Below, piece by piece: positions 62,601-64,000 of a stretch of 64,000 bases of DNA. This DNA comes from Tanypteryx hageni (Eukaryota > Arthropoda > Insecta > Odonata > Petaluridae), in assembly GCA_028673005.1 (NCBI GenBank), contig CM054116.1:73979315-74043314 (forward strand). The letters are read 5' to 3'. The notes beneath the pieces are model-generated. The model had not been told where the DNA came from, searched no databases, and saw only the letters and a program-made list of their open reading frames with translations. The translations under genes and the position numbers were made by a program. Position 1 is the first letter of the stretch, and each line of letters starts with the position of its first letter.

Positions 62601-64000
62601 GCACATATCCGATGTCAGTTCACCTTTATAATTTCAAAACTAATGGTCCATAGGCCAAACCAATAGTCCCTAACCCCTATTCTAGTTTTTTGCCCCTCGG
62701 CGCCATCTTTACCCCCTATCCTCTCTATTTCTCGCCCTGGAAACACTATTTATTTCCTTCAATATCTTATCGCTTCTCCGTGCACCCCTTTTCAATGCTT
62801 CCCTCTCTCTGCTATCAGCCATCGATAGATATTTCTCCGAGTCCTATCGGCCCCAGGAACGCCATTCTGATTCTTCCCTTTCCTCCATCTCTCTTCTTAA
62901 CTCCCTCTCTCTCTCCACGCCTTTCGCACTGTTCCGACATTTCTTTCATTTATCACTCCCGCATACTTTCCTCCTCCACAAATAAACCCTCTCGCGCTCA
63001 CACGTTCGCGTTTGCGCCGTTTCGATTTTTTCCTTTTTTTTTAAACGTTTACGCGAACGCATTGATGCGCGGTGGTTTATGGATTCATTCCTCTTCTTCA
63101 CTCCGTCTCTTTTCGCCGCGTACACATTCGACGCTATTTCACGGTGTGGATTTAGTGTTTTTTCTTTTTTCGTAATTTGCCAAAAAAAAAACGTAATTGT
63201 TTAAATCGCAGTCGCGATAAAATTAGACTCGCGCTTATTTTTTCAGAAAAGAAATTTAAAAAAATGTTTTATTGGTTTATGAGCATCGAATGTTAAAACT
63301 TATTGCTGATCGGTCGTTCTTATAACAGTGTCTGTATTCACCGCTCGTACCAACGCCGTATGCTTCCCCCACGATCCTCTGCGATCGTGTTTTAACTACT
63401 AATTGTCTATAGTCTGAAATAAAAGGCATGCATACATTTTTGTGTGCAGTTACGCGTCTCATTTTAATTAAAAATATATTAGGGATTTCATCGATCGTAT
63501 ACCTTCTGGAGAAGTCTTGGCGATTAAAGAATTAGAATCCCGCTTTGCTCGGGATTTAATACTTTCAGTCGTCTCACTATTTTTTCTCCCGAGATTAATC
63601 GAAACATTTTCTGGGCGCGCGCTTAACGCAAAGAGATTCCGTATTTTGCCTTTCGTAATTTTATCGAGCCACTTCATTTTTAGGCCCGATGGAATCGCTC
63701 GCCGTTATAATTTGGTCGGAAAGGAAAAAGGATATATTATCCACCATCTCGTGCACATCCAAGCAATCACCGCGAGTTAAAATCCGCCGTGGATAAGGTT
63801 GAATGCGCTGCCTAGTAGTTTTTTTTTATAGCTGGATTGCCGTTTTTTTTAAATAATCGCGAGAGCGTACTCTTTTTGTACCTCCCTGGCCGTTAAAAAA
63901 GGAGCGTGCCCATTTAGCGATCCTTTTCCTCTCTTTTATATCTGGCGTATTTATTATTACCTTCGTTACCTATAGAGCACTCGTAAACCGTTAATTGCTT
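62601..64000 (+). other. mib1 intron: C/T-rich then AT-rich unique DNA
   Basis: No gene seen. 62690-62980 is C/T-rich; the remainder is unique CpG-containing DNA with short A and T runs. No downstream mib1 exon (expected to continue the ankyrin block) was seen before the window ends. Confidence 0.55.

Overview
This is a eukaryotic window, almost entirely intronic and intergenic-looking DNA. The only host protein-coding sequence I can recognise is one 152-nt exon on the + strand (22329-22480). It encodes part of the ankyrin-repeat region of the E3 ubiquitin ligase mind bomb (mib1), a Notch-pathway gene. It has a polypyrimidine tract and AG before it and a GT donor after it. The flanking introns therefore exceed 22 kb upstream and 41 kb downstream, both running out of the window. 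The insect-like mib1 peptide, hAT MITEs, RTE-type and RNase H-bearing LINEs, tRNA-headed repeats and CpG-rich unique DNA suggest an arthropod with a large genome, perhaps a hemimetabolous insect. I cannot name the species.

Layout. 1-22 kb: T-rich intron with C/T-rich tracts, a probable old hAT element (1870-2302), a TA microsatellite (6198), and a nested cluster at 12.1-13.3 kb (tRNA-like SINE copies, one split by a hAT MITE with a perfect 8-bp target duplication). The 3' end of an RTE-like LINE lies at 17.9-18.3 kb. 22-26 kb: the mib1 exon and a small hAT MITE. 26.2-26.7 kb: a near-perfect long palindrome flanked on both sides by TA microsatellites, with a hammerhead-ribozyme-like motif in its loop. 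30.7-31.8 kb: a 5'-truncated LINE carrying an RNase H domain. 32.07-33.91 kb: a 1.84-kb inverted-repeat element with tRNA-like sequence at both outer ends and two divergent short ORFs sharing a C-terminal segment; it is the least explained object here. 37.2-38.3 kb: a compound foldback element. 38.96-40.36 kb: a 1.4-kb non-autonomous hAT element. 42.1-42.6 kb: a tandem duplication. 46.66-46.90 kb: another hAT MITE. 44-56 kb: many C/T-rich tracts, G-rich stretches and two minisatellites. 59.8-62.6 kb: a decayed RTE-like LINE on the - strand, bounded on both sides by TA microsatellites, with a tRNA-like module at its 5' end.

How it fits together: one host transcription unit (mib1, +) has been inflated by mobile elements and low-complexity DNA. 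Most long open frames in the window are read-throughs of C/T- or G/A-rich DNA and are not genes. There is no rRNA gene, convincing functional tRNA gene, CRISPR array or prokaryotic operon.
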